Source: Liriodendron chinense (taxonomy: Eukaryota > Streptophyta > Magnoliopsida > Magnoliales > Magnoliaceae). Taken from it: a stretch of 64,000 nucleotides of DNA. The notes under the pieces are model-generated. The model saw nothing but the letters and a program-made list of their open reading frames with translations. It was not told the origin of the DNA and ran no database searches. A program made the translations under genes and the position numbers. The DNA lies in contig ML058466.1 in the NCBI GenBank assembly GCA_003013855.2, positions 1,851,501-1,915,500 on the forward strand, given 5' to 3'. Below are positions 24,251-36,651 of this stretch, piece by piece (the stretch's first letter is position 1; the number at the start of each line of letters is the position of its first letter).

Positions 24251-24385
24251 CGTCCGTACGGGCGGCCCAGAGCGGGCCGCCCAAGGCTCGCCTCTTGTGC
24301 GGCCTGGGCTGGCCCTAGTTCGGACAGTGAGCATATTCCCCTGGCTGCTGTCTCCCTCACCTCTGCACCCGATTCTTTGATATAG
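24251..24385 (+). promoter_or_regulatory. Candidate promoter of antisense ORF2 in E
   Basis: CGTCCGTACGGGCGGCCC (24251-24268) and GGGCCGCCC (24274-24282) form an inverted repeat. The first 18 bases match the GC palindrome of E's LTR when that is read on the minus strand. A TATA-like TTGATATAGC lies at 24377-24386. If that is the true TATA box, the ATG at 24388 is upstream of the transcript start and translation would begin at a later ATG such as 24457. Confidence 0.45.
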
Positions 24386-24387
24386 CC

Positions 24388-26963
24388 ATGAATCTCTTCC
24401 TTGTCTCATCTTCCTTTCTCCTTTTGTCTTTTTCTTGGCTTGTCTTTTCTCAAGCAATGGACGGTGGAGATTTAGGGGTTGTGGGGGCTGTCCATGGTGG
24501 GTCCCACACTTCAAAAAGTGTTGAAGGCTTTAATGATGGAGGGATTTCTTTAATGGATGGTGGAGATGATGCATTGAATGGGGGCATTGATGAGGGGTTA
24601 GGGATGGTGGTTGGTGGAGCTTTGAATGGCCCCATTAATGGTAGCCATGCTGAAATTTCAGATTGGAATGGGTCTTTGATTGTGGGAGAACTGGATGGTA
24701 TGGATGAGATGAGGAGATGGGACATAGGTGAGGCTATGCATCCCTTGAATGTGGTCCACCTAGATGATGTGATTGATGGTGGTGATGGGGGTATGATGGA
24801 CATAGATGGGCTGATCTCATGTCTGGATGGTATGGATGGTTCAGATGATACTTTGATGGTTTGGATGCTCTTGATGATGGCCGAGATGTGCGGCATACTT
24901 GTTTGGGTGGACTTGATGTGATCATTGATGATGTCCCCCTGATGATGGACGGTGTGGATGCCTCGATGATCCCTTTGATTGGCTAGGATGATGGCTGGAT
25001 TCATGATTTCCTGTTGGAGAGGGCGCAGGTCCGGATCTGACCTTTGATTCTTCGATTGGGGTAGCCGGGACCCTTCTTGATGGTTCAGATGTACTTTTTG
25101 ATGGTCAGGTTGGCCAGGATGCCACGATGTGTGGTGTGATCCTTGCTGATAGCCCTTTTGCTGGAGAGTATCATCCTTCTCCTGATCATCGGTCTTTTGC
25201 ACACTCTGTTCATGAGGTGGGCGAGTCTTCTCACGCGGCTGAGGTTATGACAGTTTCGGACAATGATGCGACTATATCAGACATAGCCATTACTGAGGGC
25301 ATGTCAGGGGTTGTCGAGTCTGCAGAGTTTCCAGCTTTTCCTTCTCCTTCACCCGTTAATCTTCCGATCCTTGATGAGCTGTCATTGATTTATGGGCCTT
25401 TTGTTTTGGAGGGGGTACCAGTGAGGACTTGTCAGCTGCTTCCTCGTCCTTCTTGCTCGCCACGGCTACTTGCTTAGCTTGATAGTTTGTCAGCTTATGA
25501 GATTCGGGATTTGGAGTCCTATGGCTTCGGCAGTCTGATCCATATGGCTAGAGTTGACATTGATTGGAGGATGCTTGGAGCTGCCTTGATTAACTGGGTC
25601 CCTTCGTTGCACTTGTTTATGTTCAACGATATGGAGATGGGACCCTCTTCGGAGGAGCTTGCACGCTTGACAGGCCTACCTTGGGATTATACTCAGTATT
25701 TCTCGTCGAAGACATCGCCGAAGACTGCCACACCGCAGAACTGGTTCGGGATCCCCTATCTTGTTCGGCCTGCAGCTGCCTGCCAGGATGCTGTAGTGTT
25801 CTCCTTGCACTTACTGTATGATCTTTTTTCGGGTCCTCGGAGTGTGGCCGATTCTATCCTTGCTCGGAACGCACTGATGTTCTGCTTGATAGCTGAGGTG
25901 CTGTTCTCGGGATGGCGCAGGTCCCAAACTCCTTTACTTTTTGAGGTGATGAGCCGAGCTATCCGACGACAGGGGATCATTTCTCTCATCTTGGCCGAGC
26001 TGTTTAATGGGCTGACTGACTGTGCCCTGGGCCGCACTCGTGTCCTTCGCGGTTGCTGTGCATTTCTTCAGGTATCTTTTCTGCACCTTTCCCTTCTTGC
26101 TTTGTTAGGAATTGCTTTACTCTAGCTGAACTTCTTTTCCTTCTTGTGATCAGGTCTAGCTATGGGAGCGTCTTTCGCTGACGGTTCCTGTACCATTTCC
26201 TAGCACCCGTTGCCCAGACCTTATGTGACATATCATGGAGTTTCTTCCTCATACAGCTAGGATGAGTGAGCCCTTGTATCGCAGGATGTTTGCTGAGCTT
26301 CGTGATTGGAACGTTCGTTGGGAGTCATCTTGGCTTTCACTTCCTCCAGTGCTTTGCAATGCGCACTGCCTTCCTCTGATGTTGGTAGGCTTTCGATCTT
26401 ACTTTTCTCACCATCCCATTCGGTTCCTGTGGCAGTTTGGGTACGAGCAGGACGTTCCTCTTTTTGCTTTCACGGGTATCGGGCGTCGAGCACTTCCATC
26501 TAGATCCTCTAACTTTAGGACTTGGGTTGATGGATCCTGGGCGAGTTACCTGACTATTGATTTGCTGGGTTTTGAGGTGCGGGCTTTTCCGATGGCGACC
26601 ACCCCATATCAGTACTGGGTTGCTGAGCAGTCTCTGTATCGACGTATCCCTTGTTGGCACCAGACTGCTGATGAGGACGAGTAGGATATCCTTGGAGATG
26701 CCGACTCTTCATCTGGTTCATATGAACCCTTTGAGGAGCGCCCGTTCATTGATCCTGGTTTCCTTTTGGCCACTCATGGCCATTTGCTGTCTGAGATTTC
26801 TGCACTTTGGTATCATTGTGAGATGATGTTGAGGAGGTTGGCTGTCGATCAGAGGTTATCTGATGAGGAGACAGCGATCCGTACCCTTGAGCGCGATGAG
26901 GCACATTACCTGCGTATGGAGGTGAGTAGGTTGAGAGCGAGGCTATTTCATTATGAGTCATAG
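24388..26963 (+). pseudogene. Antisense ORF2 of E: second PMD-like (DUF7745-like) protein, broken
   Basis: Three parts are visible. 24388-24921 is an Asp/Gly/Met-rich frame whose first 23 residues are hydrophobic and signal-peptide-like (but see the promoter entry). 25127-26071 contains DIDWRMLGAALINWVPSLHL and PSSEELARLTGLPW, a pattern like the DUF7745 relatives of the plant mobile domain. 26160-26963 continues after a phase-0 intron (26072-26159) and ends in a probable coiled coil rich in Leu, Arg and Glu. Lesions: frame change between the first two parts, TAG at 25475, TGA at 26226, TAG at 26682. The domain name is a judgement from pattern only. Confidence 0.6.
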
Positions 26964-28097
26964 GACTTACCTGATGTGGCTGAGGATTGATTGTGTTGGC
27001 CACCTGCACATTCCTTTTTTTTTCATGGTATATGATTGATGATGATGAATTTTTTTTGTATCTTTTGAAAGAGATGACGTGATATATGTAAAAGAAATAT
27101 GATGCATTTAATTGAAAAGAGAAAACTGTTTGAAAATCTATTATGCCATGAGTTGTCTTGTGAGTGTGTGTCTGGATTTTGTGTCGGGATATAGGAATCA
27201 GAACTGGGGCTCAGCCAATGCTTTGACCAACGTCTCGAGATTAACTTACATGATTCTTTGGTTCCCTAGAGATGTAGGCAACGGAAACTATTGCCTCTTG
27301 AGATTGTCAGAATTTGTAGAGCTCTTCATTCCTGACTGCATTCTTCTTGTTCTTAAACTGTGACTGCTTGAACCGATCTGGACTGTCTGATTTCTTGGTA
27401 CCTGCACTTTTATTTTTTTATTTCTTTTTTCTTTTTCCATTTGAGCCAATTTTGCCTGCAGTGCTCTTTCGAGTTTTCACCGTAGCCGGCCTTTTCCCGT
27501 CATTTTTGCCCGTGGCGCCCTTTCGGGTTTTCACCACGTCCCGGGTGTTTGACTGTGCCTGTCCCTTGGCAGTTAGGCTGTTTTTACCCTCGGCGCCCTT
27601 TCAGGTTTTCACCAGGTCCGCCGTATGCCCACTGTTTTTACTCGGAGCGCCCTTTCGGGTTTTCACTCCGCCCTCTTTGTTTAGAGCCACATTTTCTTTT
27701 TCTCTTTTTTTCTGGATCTTTGGATAACTGCGGCGGTCAGGAATCCGTCGTTGCCGACCGATGGCAGTCTCTCAACCCTTATCCTAGGTTACGATGATAG
27801 AGCTGTCGGTCTTAGCTAAAGACCCTTCTGAGATGAATGGATGGATGACTGTGTTTCTTCCTGGGTTGATTTTTCTTGGGTGCCTTGCTTTGTCTTCCCT
27901 TTTTCTTTTTCTCTCTTTTTTTTTTCTTTCGTATTCTTTTTTCTCTCTTTTTTTTGTATTATATTTTTTTTTCTTTTTCTTTTGAATCCTCTTATTTAAA
28001 ACACTTGTTGGTGGACGGAAATGATTTCTCAGAGGTTCTAGCTTTGACCTCTTGACTTCAGCTCTGTTAAAGTAACCCTTGATAAGGTCAGAATGAC
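26964..28097 (-). other. Noncoding stretch between antisense ORF2 and the pol end of E
   Basis: Contains the hairpin repeats at 27461-27659 and long T-rich tracts (27900-27985). A phrase near 27260-27300 reads on the minus strand as GTTTCCGTTGCCTACATCTC, a sequence I associate with 3' regions of Tat/Ogre elements. No gene seen. Confidence 0.55.
27461..27659 (-). ncRNA. Four hairpins with GAAA tetraloops in E RNA
   Basis: On the element-sense strand, cores at 27464-27473, 27518-27527, 27596-27605 and 27650-27659 read CTCGAAAGAG, CCCGAAAGGG, CCTGAAAGGG and CCCGAAAGGG. Each is preceded by GTGAAAAC. The change of CCC/GGG to CTC/GAG in one unit, and to U-G in another, preserves pairing. Confidence 0.6.
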
Positions 28098-31000
28098 TTA
28101 CCCGTGAAAGATCTTCACTTTGTCGGCGTTAATTGGCTCAGGAAGATCGACCCCTCTCATGCTGGTGAGTCTGAGGGCGCCTCAGGGAAGTACTTCTCTG
28201 ATGATCAGCGGCCCGTCCCATGAGGGTTTGAACTTTCCTCTAGGATCCGGAAGGTGCGACGGTAGAATCTTCTTCATGACCATGTCGCCTACCTTGAAAC
28301 TTCTTTTTCAGACTCTCTTATTGTAAGCCCGAGCGATCCTTTTCTGATAACACTGAGAATGACTTAGTGCACACATGCGCTTTTCATCTGCTAGCTGCAA
28401 CTGGTCGAATCTGGCCTGTTGCCATTCTCCTTCTTCAACTCCGCTTTCTAGTAACACCCATAGTGATGGTATTTCCACCTCGACTGGTAGAACTGCTTCC
28501 ATTCCATAAGTAAGCTCGAAAGGAGTAACGCCCGTAGAAGATCGTACAGACGTTCGATAGGCCCAAAGTGCATGTGGGAGCATATCTGACCAATCTCGAT
28601 AGGTCACGACCATCTTCTCGAGTATCCTGACGATTGTCTTGTTTGCGGCTTCTACCCCACAATTCATTTGAGGACGGTAGGGGCTTGATCGATGACATTG
28701 AATCTTGAATTTGCTGAGGAAGTCATCCATCTTCTTGTTGACGAACGGGGTCCCATTATCTGTGATGATAGCATTGGGGATTCCATACGGGCATATGATG
28801 TTGTTCTTCATGAATTTGATCACCTGGGATGCTGCAATCGTGGTGTAAGAGGCTGCTTCTACCCACTTAGTGAAGTAGTCGACTGCCACAAATATGTACT
28901 CATGACCGTTTGATGCTTTGGGACTAATTTTGCCGATAATGTCGAGTCCCCACATGAAGAAGGGCCAGGGGGTGGTCAGGTTGCATAACTCTGATGAGGG
29001 GGCATGAATTTGATTCGCATGCTCCTGGCATTTGAAGCATTTTCTAACGTGCTGGTAGCAGTCTGTCTCCATGGTGAGCCAATAGTAGCCAAGTCGTAAA
29101 ATCTTCTTTGCCATCATGTGCCCGTTCATATGTGGGTCACAGATTCCTTCGTGTATTTCTTTCATGATCTTTGCAGCTTCTGTTTCATCGACGCATCGAA
29201 GGAGGATGTGATTATAGGATTGCTTGTAAAGAATTTCGCCATTGATGGTGAACTGGCCGGCCAAATGCTAGATGGTTCGGCGATCTGTTACTGTTGCCGA
29301 CTCCGGATACTCCTGAGTTTTGAGATATTGCTTGATGTCAGCATACCAGGGTTTGTCAAGGACATCTTCGGCTTCTTCTATTTGCAGGCAGAAGGCAGGT
29401 TCTTATTGAATTTCGACTGTGAGCTCCCATTCTGAAGCTCCTTTTGGTATCTCGAGCATTGATACAAGTGTGGCGAGAGCATCTGCAAACTGGTTCTTGG
29501 CTCTGGGCATGTATGAGAAGGTGACTTCTTTGAACTCCTCGATCAAATTTTCAAGATACACATGATATGGTATCAACTTCTCGTCCTTGGTTTTCCATTC
29601 GCCATTAGTCTGATTAATGATAAGCTGTAAGTCTCCAAATACTCGTAGCTTCTTGACGCCCAGGATTACGGCTTCCCTTAAGCCTGCGATGCATGCTTCG
29701 TACTCTGCCATGTTGTTGGTGCACTCGAATGCTATGCACCTTGAGATAAGAATAGGGACATCATCTGGAGAGTAGAGGATTGCTTCAATACCACTCCCAT
29801 TAGAATTTGCTGCGCCGTCGAAGAATAATGTCCACTCATCTTTTTTCTTCTTTTCTTCACCTTCGACAAGTAAGAGATCTTCATCAAGGAAGAATGTCTT
29901 GAGCGGTTGATAATCCAGGAGAGAGTGAGCGGCAAGATGATCGGCGAGGGCCTGCCCCTTGATTGCCTTCTGAGTAACATAGGTGATGTCGAATTCAGAT
30001 AGGAGTAGCTGCAATTTAGCTATCCTTCCAGTGAGTGCCGGTTTCTCGAACAAGTACTTGAGCGGATCCATGTGAGCGAGTAGGAGAATAGGGAATGCAA
30101 TCATGTATTGACGGAGTCGTTGAGTTGCCCAGACTAGGGCGAGGTAAGTCTTCTCGATCGGGGAATACCTGGTCTCGTAGTCGGTGAACTTTCGGTTTAA
30201 ATAATATATTGCTTGTTCCTTCTTCCCGGTCTCGTCGTGCTGGCCGAGGACACAGCCAATGGCTTCCACTGCTACCGAGATGTATAACAATAGTGGTCGT
30301 CCGGGAGTCGGTGGCACTATGACTGGAGGATTCATGAGATATTTCTTGATGCGATCAAAAGTGACTTGGCAATCATCATTCCATTCTTTTGGAACGTTCT
30401 TCCGAAGGAGCTTGAAAATGGGTTCACAGATAGGTGTGAGCTGTGCGATGAAGCGACTAATGTATTGAATTCTGCCGAGGAAGCCACGAATTTCTTTCTC
30501 TGTTCTTGGAGGGGGCATCTCGATGATTACTCTGGTTTTGGTCTCGTTGACCCTGATGCCATCCTTGCTTACCATAAAGCCGAGGAGCTTACCTCCCATT
30601 GTACCGAAGACACATTTCTGAGGGTTGAGGCGAAGCTTATACTTTTCCAATCTGTTGAACAACTTCTTCAGATCTTCAAAGTGTCCTTCAATTGTGCGAG
30701 ATTTGATGATCATATCGTCCACATATACTTCAAGCTCTTTGTTCATCATGTCGTGGAATAGTGCAGTCATTGCTCGCTGATATGTTGCTCCTGCGTTCTT
30801 CAGACCGAACGGCATTACCCTGTAGCAAAAAGTTCCCCAAGGGGTGATAAACGATGTCTTCACGCGATCTTCGACGGCCATCTTGATTTGATTGTAACCT
30901 GAAAACCCGTCCATGAATGAGAAGATCTTACATCCAGTAGTGTTGTCGACCAGAGTGTCGATATGTGGCAAAGGGAAGTCGTCTTTAGGACTGGCTTTGT

Positions 31001-31564
31001 TGAGATCTCGGAAGTCGATGCACATTCGAACCTTGCCATCCTTCTTTGGTACTGGTACGATGTTGGCGAGCCATTCAGGGTAGTTGGAGACTACCAAGAA
31101 TCCCGCATTGTATGCTTGATGACTTCATCTCGGACTTTCAGAGCCCATTCTGGCTTCATTCTTCGAAGTTTCTGCTTCACTGGCTTCATATCTGCCTTGG
31201 TTGGCAGATGATGTACAACGAGCTCTTCATCGAGCCCCGGCATGTCTTCATATGAGAACGCGAAGTTGGACAATCTTGGAGCTAGGAACTCTATCATTTT
31301 CTGCTTCATCTCAGGTGGCAACGATTTTCCAATGCGTACTTCCCTAGGGATCTCAAGTGTCCCCAAATTTACTATCTCTAAATCATCGGCTACAACATTG
31401 GCTTTAGATTCGAACTTTTTGAGGAGATCCTCTAGTTCGGGAGCCGGATCATCATCTTCCTCATCCCGAGCTTCGTCCAGACCCATGAGCTCGAAGTCTA
31501 ATTCGATGTCGAAATCATATGTTTCGACTTCAAACTCATGCGACTCTTTAGACGAACTTGGCAC
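28098..31564 (-). pseudogene. pol of E: RT, RNase H, second RNase H, integrase; broken
   Basis: The RT block (31097 down) shows MCIDFRDLNKASPKDDFPLP, VMPFGLKNAGATYQRAM and catalytic VYVDDMIIKS. A classical RNase H follows, then a second domain WTLFFDGAANSNGSG...CTNNMAEYEACIAGL, the archaeal-type RNase H typical of Tat elements. Integrase (29264-28308) has the HHCC region (CFKCQEHANQIH), GLDIIGKIS, AIITDNG and GVEAANKTI. Breaks: frameshift near 31123, stop at 29403, stop near 29275, frameshift near 28315. The C-terminal frame ends at a TAA at 28098-28100. The coding order is complete. Confidence 0.93.
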
Positions 31565-32353
31565 ACTATTGAATGCAGGAAAAGAAATGTTTTTTGGTTT
31601 TTGAGAATTTTCTGAAATGGAAATGGTAGATGTTTTTGGCTTTTAAAAGTTTTTAATTTTTTTTGATTTTTGAAATTCGCGGGACTTTGAACAAGCGGGC
31701 ATTGCAGACCATGATTGATCCCAGCTGTTCCAAAGTTCCGATCGCTGCTTAAACAGGCGTTTTTTTTTTGAAGCCAGAGCTCTCAAATGGCTCTTTGGCC
31801 GATTCCAAAGTTAGGGGAACGGATGACCATTCAGGACCCTACACTTCCTCCCCTGAAGAGGTGGGGGTTGATGATTCGGGCGAAGAATCACATTCTGGCC
31901 CAATGACCATGATTTCTCGCTGGTCGGGTTCGAGATCTGAGTCGTACTCAGTCCCTCCCGGATCACTTACCTCGCATTGCAGTTCGTCTGGTTCTACGGT
32001 GAGACACATGTTTGGGATCTGGATATTGGACCAATCCAGGGCTGGCCATTTCCCTTTCTTGGTCCAATGGATGGGAGGCTTCTGCCCCTGGCTGATGATT
32101 GTTGATGTTGATATGGGCGAGTCGTGCCCCTTGCTGATTGATGCTGAGATGGGCAAATTGTGCCCCTGACTGGCTGGAATTGAAGCGGGCAGGTTGTGCC
32201 CCTGGTTGGGAGCAGGTATCAGAGTGACCTGGTCCTGAAGCTGCTGTATTTGACTTCCTTCTTCATCTTCATCATTTCCTTCTTCTTCTGGAGGCTTAGA
32301 CGGTTCGAGAATCTAATCCCATCGAATGGGGGGCCACGTGGCCCAAACTAGGC
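31565..32353 (-). other. Protease-RT linker of E with candidate intron
   Basis: An acidic, Gln-rich linker frame (32156-31839, with GHNLP/GHDSP repeats) lies between protease and RT. A donor at 31842 (GTAGGG) and acceptor ending at 31566 (TTCAATAG) would remove 277 nt rich in stops and join the linker to the RT frame in phase. Ogre-type elements are known for an intron between protease and RT; this is consistent but unproven here. Confidence 0.45.
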
Positions 32354-33262
32354 TCATCGGGAGGCCTTTATGTAGTGCAGTCGGTTGATTCCCTCCTGGG
32401 TCTTTGCAAGGTTCTCCTGGCTTGACGAATTGGATGGGTGAGCACCGAAATTTCTTCCTTCTTTTGTCCATGAAGATTGCCCTGTACCCGAGTCCCCATT
32501 TGCGTTGGTTATATACCAGCGGTATCTTTCTAGACTTAAATGATTCTTCATTCGGTATTTGAGGCTCAGACGTTCTGCCGGTGAAAAGACATGGTCCACC
32601 CTTATCGGTTCTGGATTGGCGATAGAGTTCACAGTCTCGAATTCGAAACTATGAAACGGGATGTCTTCTTCAGAGTGCTGGATATCGATGACCGGAATGT
32701 CTGGTTCAGTGGCAGCAGCATTGGAAGGAATGATGAGCTCCTTCTTTGCATGGATAGAGATCACTTGATTTCCACAGATGTATTTCACTCGTTGATGCAG
32801 GGTTGATGGCACAGCTCCAACCTTGTGCAGCCAAGGTCGTCCGAGCAACATGTTGAAAGAGGCTGATATATCCAGAATTTGGAATGTGATAGTGGAGATT
32901 TTCGGACCTATCTGTACCTCTATGTCGACCTCCCCTTCTAGTAATCGGCGGGTGTTGTCAAATGCTCTGACACATATGGTGCTGGGTCGGAATGAAGAAG
33001 GGCTGATTCCCAGACGTTCTGCAGTCTTAAGTGGGCAGACGTTTAAGCTTGAGCCATTATCGATAAAGACCAGTGGGACGCAGAGGTCTTTGTATCGTAA
33101 GGCTATGTTGAGGGATCGCCCATGATCGCGTCCTTCTGGTGGTAACTCATTATCGGTGAAGGTGATGGCGCGTGGAGCCAGGAGCTGTCCAATCATCAAT
33201 GCTATCATCTCTGGTGCTGTATCGGAGGAGACGTGAGCATCGTTCAAGGTTTTGGCAAACAT
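32354..33262 (-). pseudogene. Aspartic protease region of E
   Basis: The retropepsin motif is VFIDNGSSLNVCP, with Asp-Asn-Gly in place of the usual Asp-Ser/Thr-Gly, a form often seen in Tat/Ogre proteases. It is followed by FNMLLGRPWLHKVGAVPSTL, the conserved hydrophobic-Gly block. The frame is open over about 300 codons but preceded by a TGA just before the first Met, which cuts it off from Gag. Confidence 0.85.
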
Positions 33263-36200
33263 TTCTCAGTGTATGCGAGATGTGCAGAGTAGCTCCCATA
33301 CTGAGATTTGAGCAGGGATTGACTTGAGCTGAGTCGCCACATCGTATGCGGCTTCATTTTTGTTGCCGAGGCCTGAAAGAGCGCCTTTGGGATCTCCTTT
33401 GTTTTGATTATCTCTTTGGATGCAACTGCCCATTGGGATTCATATTCCCTACTTCCGCACATTCTGGATAGTGCCATGGGACCTCTTTATAATTTTCCTC
33501 ACCTTTGCCCTCTAGGACCACAGGTTCTTGCGATGGTGATAGTGTGGGTACCAGATCTTTTTCGTATAGAGCTTTTGCCTTGAGGACTACATTGATGCCT
33601 GTGCTGAAGGGGTAATATCGAGGCTTATCTTCATAGATCACATAAGGTTGTGATCCTGGCTTGACCGTTCCTGGAGCAGGAGGCTCCCATGGAATGAATA
33701 CTGGTCCTCTTGATATGGCAGGGGGTTTCTCTGTTCGTCCCAGCTGTCGGAGTGTGATTGACACGCCTCCGAGATTTGCCCCTTGCAATATGACTGGCTC
33801 AACTGGAGGAGCTCCCTCCAAGACAATGAGCTCTTGCTGCTGATGAGTATGGTTTCTCCATGGCGGATTGTATTATTCCTGTGCTGAAATTGCCCCTTGC
33901 AAGACGACAGGTTCGTATGTGAGCTTGATGTATGATTGTGCTCCTTCTGGAATGACTGGCTCCCAACATGAATGGCTGTAAGGTGCTCCTTGCACAACTG
34001 GCACATCATATGGAAGTGTTCCTTCGAGTATTACTGGCTCGAGGACTGGAGGAGGAAAGGGACTTGCCCCTTGCATGATCAGAGGAGGATTTGTTGGCCC
34101 ATAATGGATGGACTGAATAGGGGAGAAGAAGCGATCGAGATGCTCTCCTTCTTCTATACTGTTGACTGCAGGGCCACGGGACGAACTGGGGTCCGTCGGA
34201 TGCTGAGGCAGAGGATTCTGAAGGATGTTGGTGGAAGCTGTTGCAGGAGTTCCAGGGACCGAGATGACGATCTTTCGGTCATCGATCAGATCTTGTATGG
34301 CATTCTTCAAAGTAAAGCATCGATCAATGGTGTGGCCACGTCCTTGATGGTAGGCACAGTACTCATTTTCTCGGTAGTTCGGAGGTAGAGGATGAGGAGG
34401 AGGCCTGGGTGTCATCAGAGTGAGTATCTGCTTTTGTACCAGCATAGTCATGACTTGACTAAGTGGTTGAGTGAGTGGAGTGAACTTCCTGAACTCCCTG
34501 TAATTCTGCCTATTCTGGTATGAGTATTGACCATTCCCTCTGAACTGCTGCTGTTGTCGAGGTGGTTGTGGCTGTGGTTGAGGATTCGATTGCGGCTGAT
34601 ATCGCTGAGGTTGGTGCTGAGCCTGATTCTGCTGATACTGTTGCCGTCCTTGTGGGGGAGCATGTTGATTACCCTGAGCAGTGGTATTGATGTTGTTTAC
34701 CTCTGTCGGGCGGGGAGGAGAACCGCTTCGGTTTCCATTCCCATATCCGATGGGTCTTCCCTCCACTCTATTCCTCTTGACTGGAGTGGCTTGATGAGGC
34801 CATGGGAGATTGTCCCGGCACGGATTCCTGCTTCGACTTGCTCTCCAGCACGGATCAACTGTGAGAAATTCACATATGGGTGCGAGATGAGATATCCAGA
34901 TATGCCCAGATATGTTGAATGAACAATCATGGAGATTTGTTCTTCGTCGTCGATAGGTGTCCGCATTATGGCTGCCATAGCTCGCCAACGTCCCACATAA
35001 GCTGATAGTGTTTCATCACTCCTTTGCCTGAGAGCCGCGAGGTCAGCTCTTCTGGGTGCCATGTTGAGATTGTATGCGAATCTGTCGACAAAGGCCTGGG
35101 AGAGTTGTTCCCAAGTCCTGATGAGATGACAGTCCAATGAGGTGTACCAATCTAGGGCATCGCCTTTCAGGGATTTTTGGAACAAGCGAATGAGGGCCCC
35201 TTCATTTCCTGAGATTGCACTCAGCTCTCCACAGAAGGCCTTGAGATGTGCTGTGGGACAACCACTGCCATCGTATCTTTTGAATTTTGATACCTCAAAG
35301 TTTTGAGGTACTTGAGCATCTAGGAAAGGACACTAGTCTCTGAACTTGGTCGAAGGTAGATCGATTCCTTGTTGTCGCTGAAGCTGATTTTGCAAGATCT
35401 GGAACTACTCCCGCAACTCGTCCAGTCCTGAGTGATCCGTTCGAGCGACTGGTGCCTCTTGGAGCAAGGCATGTTCTTCTTCGGCATAGTGGTCGATGTC
35501 TTCAACCCTATGGGTTTTCTGAAAAGCAATCGTGGGTTGCTAAAGTTGATTTGATGATTGAACTGGATTCTGATGAACTTGTGCTTGAAAGGACTGTAAT
35601 TGAACTGGAGATTGTACTGAAGGTTGAACTGGAACTTGCTGGAAATTAACTGGAGATTGCTGAATTGAAGATTGCTGGAAATTAACTAGAGTTTGCTGAA
35701 TTGAAGATTGCTGAAAATTAACTGGAATCCCATCGGCGGGGATGTGCTGGAATTGAAAAGTGCTCCCGTTTGCAGGAGGCTGAGATGCTGGGAAGTGACC
35801 CCCTTGTTGGGTATTCGCCACTGTCCGCTGATTGATGTGGGCTTGACACTGACCCCCATTGTGGGCATTCGCCAGTGCTGTCCCTGTTGCTGGAAATTGA
35901 ATTGAAATCCCATCGGCAGGGATGTGCTGAAATTGAAAAGGGGTCCCATCGGCGGGGACATGCTTGAAATCTACTGAGACTGTTGTTTGTAAGATTAACT
36001 GGAAGCTGACTGAAAGTTCCTGCGACAGGAGTGCTCTGAGATGGCCTTATCGTTGCAGGAAGGTACTAAGGAGGATGCCCCATAGCGAAGGGCTGAGACG
36101 GCTGCTGTCGGTAGTCCTAGGTAGACTCCAATGGTTGTGCTTGATTTGAACTGGAGGCCAGAGGGACTCGGCATGGCTGCTGAGATTGCTGAACTGGCCA

Positions 36201-36343
36201 ACCTGATTGTTGGCTGCTGCGGTGGCTTGTGCTTGCATGAATTGCAAGAGCATTTCTTGCATTGCTCTCATTCCTTGTGCCAATTCTTGTATGATTGGCG
36301 TATTCTCAATTGGCTGCGGCGCTGGAGGTTGCACTTCGGTCAT
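33263..36343 (-). pseudogene. gag of E, broken
   Basis: Begins at Met 36343 (PAPQPIENTPIIQELAQGMR), followed by a Gln/Phe/Asn-rich segment of PADGIP-NFQQ repeats (about 35960-35640). The capsid domain is at 35185-34697: LKGDALDWYTSL and FVDRFAYNLNMAPRRADL. A degenerate nucleocapsid finger CAYHQGRGHTIDRC follows, then at least five EPVIL(E/Q)GA-type repeats. Frameshifts occur near 35300, 34950 and 33870, and near the Gag end at about 33450. Confidence 0.85.
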
Positions 36344-36651
36344 TTCAAGAGCAGGGGAAGAGGTGAGTTTCTTCTTCGTGGTCAGACATGGCTTGCTGAG
36401 CCCGAGTGCGGATTATGCTACGGAAGGGAAGTTGTTTCCGAACACGTTGAGCCCGAGGAGGCGCAATGGTGAGGACTATACTCTACTCTTTTTGGGTTTT
36501 AGGGTTTTCTATTCTGTTTTGGGTTTTGGGTAGAATGCTATGCAGATGAGATTGTATGAGGACTAATGACTTTCAAGTATGGGAAGGATTCTATTTTTCA
36601 AGTTGGATCACGGCTAGTGGGACTAGCTCATCCCCAGCAGAGTCGCCATTC
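36344..36651 (-). other. Leader and PBS of E
   Basis: The PBS is at 36631-36648 (TGGCGACTCTGCTGGGGA on the minus strand, tRNA-Arg 3' end), three bases from the LTR. The remaining leader is untranslated. Confidence 0.9.

Noticed and set aside
24450..25202. 250-codon minus-strand frame
   Set aside because: Complement shadow of the Asp/Gly-rich antisense ORF2 N-terminal part; His/Pro/Ser bias follows from that.
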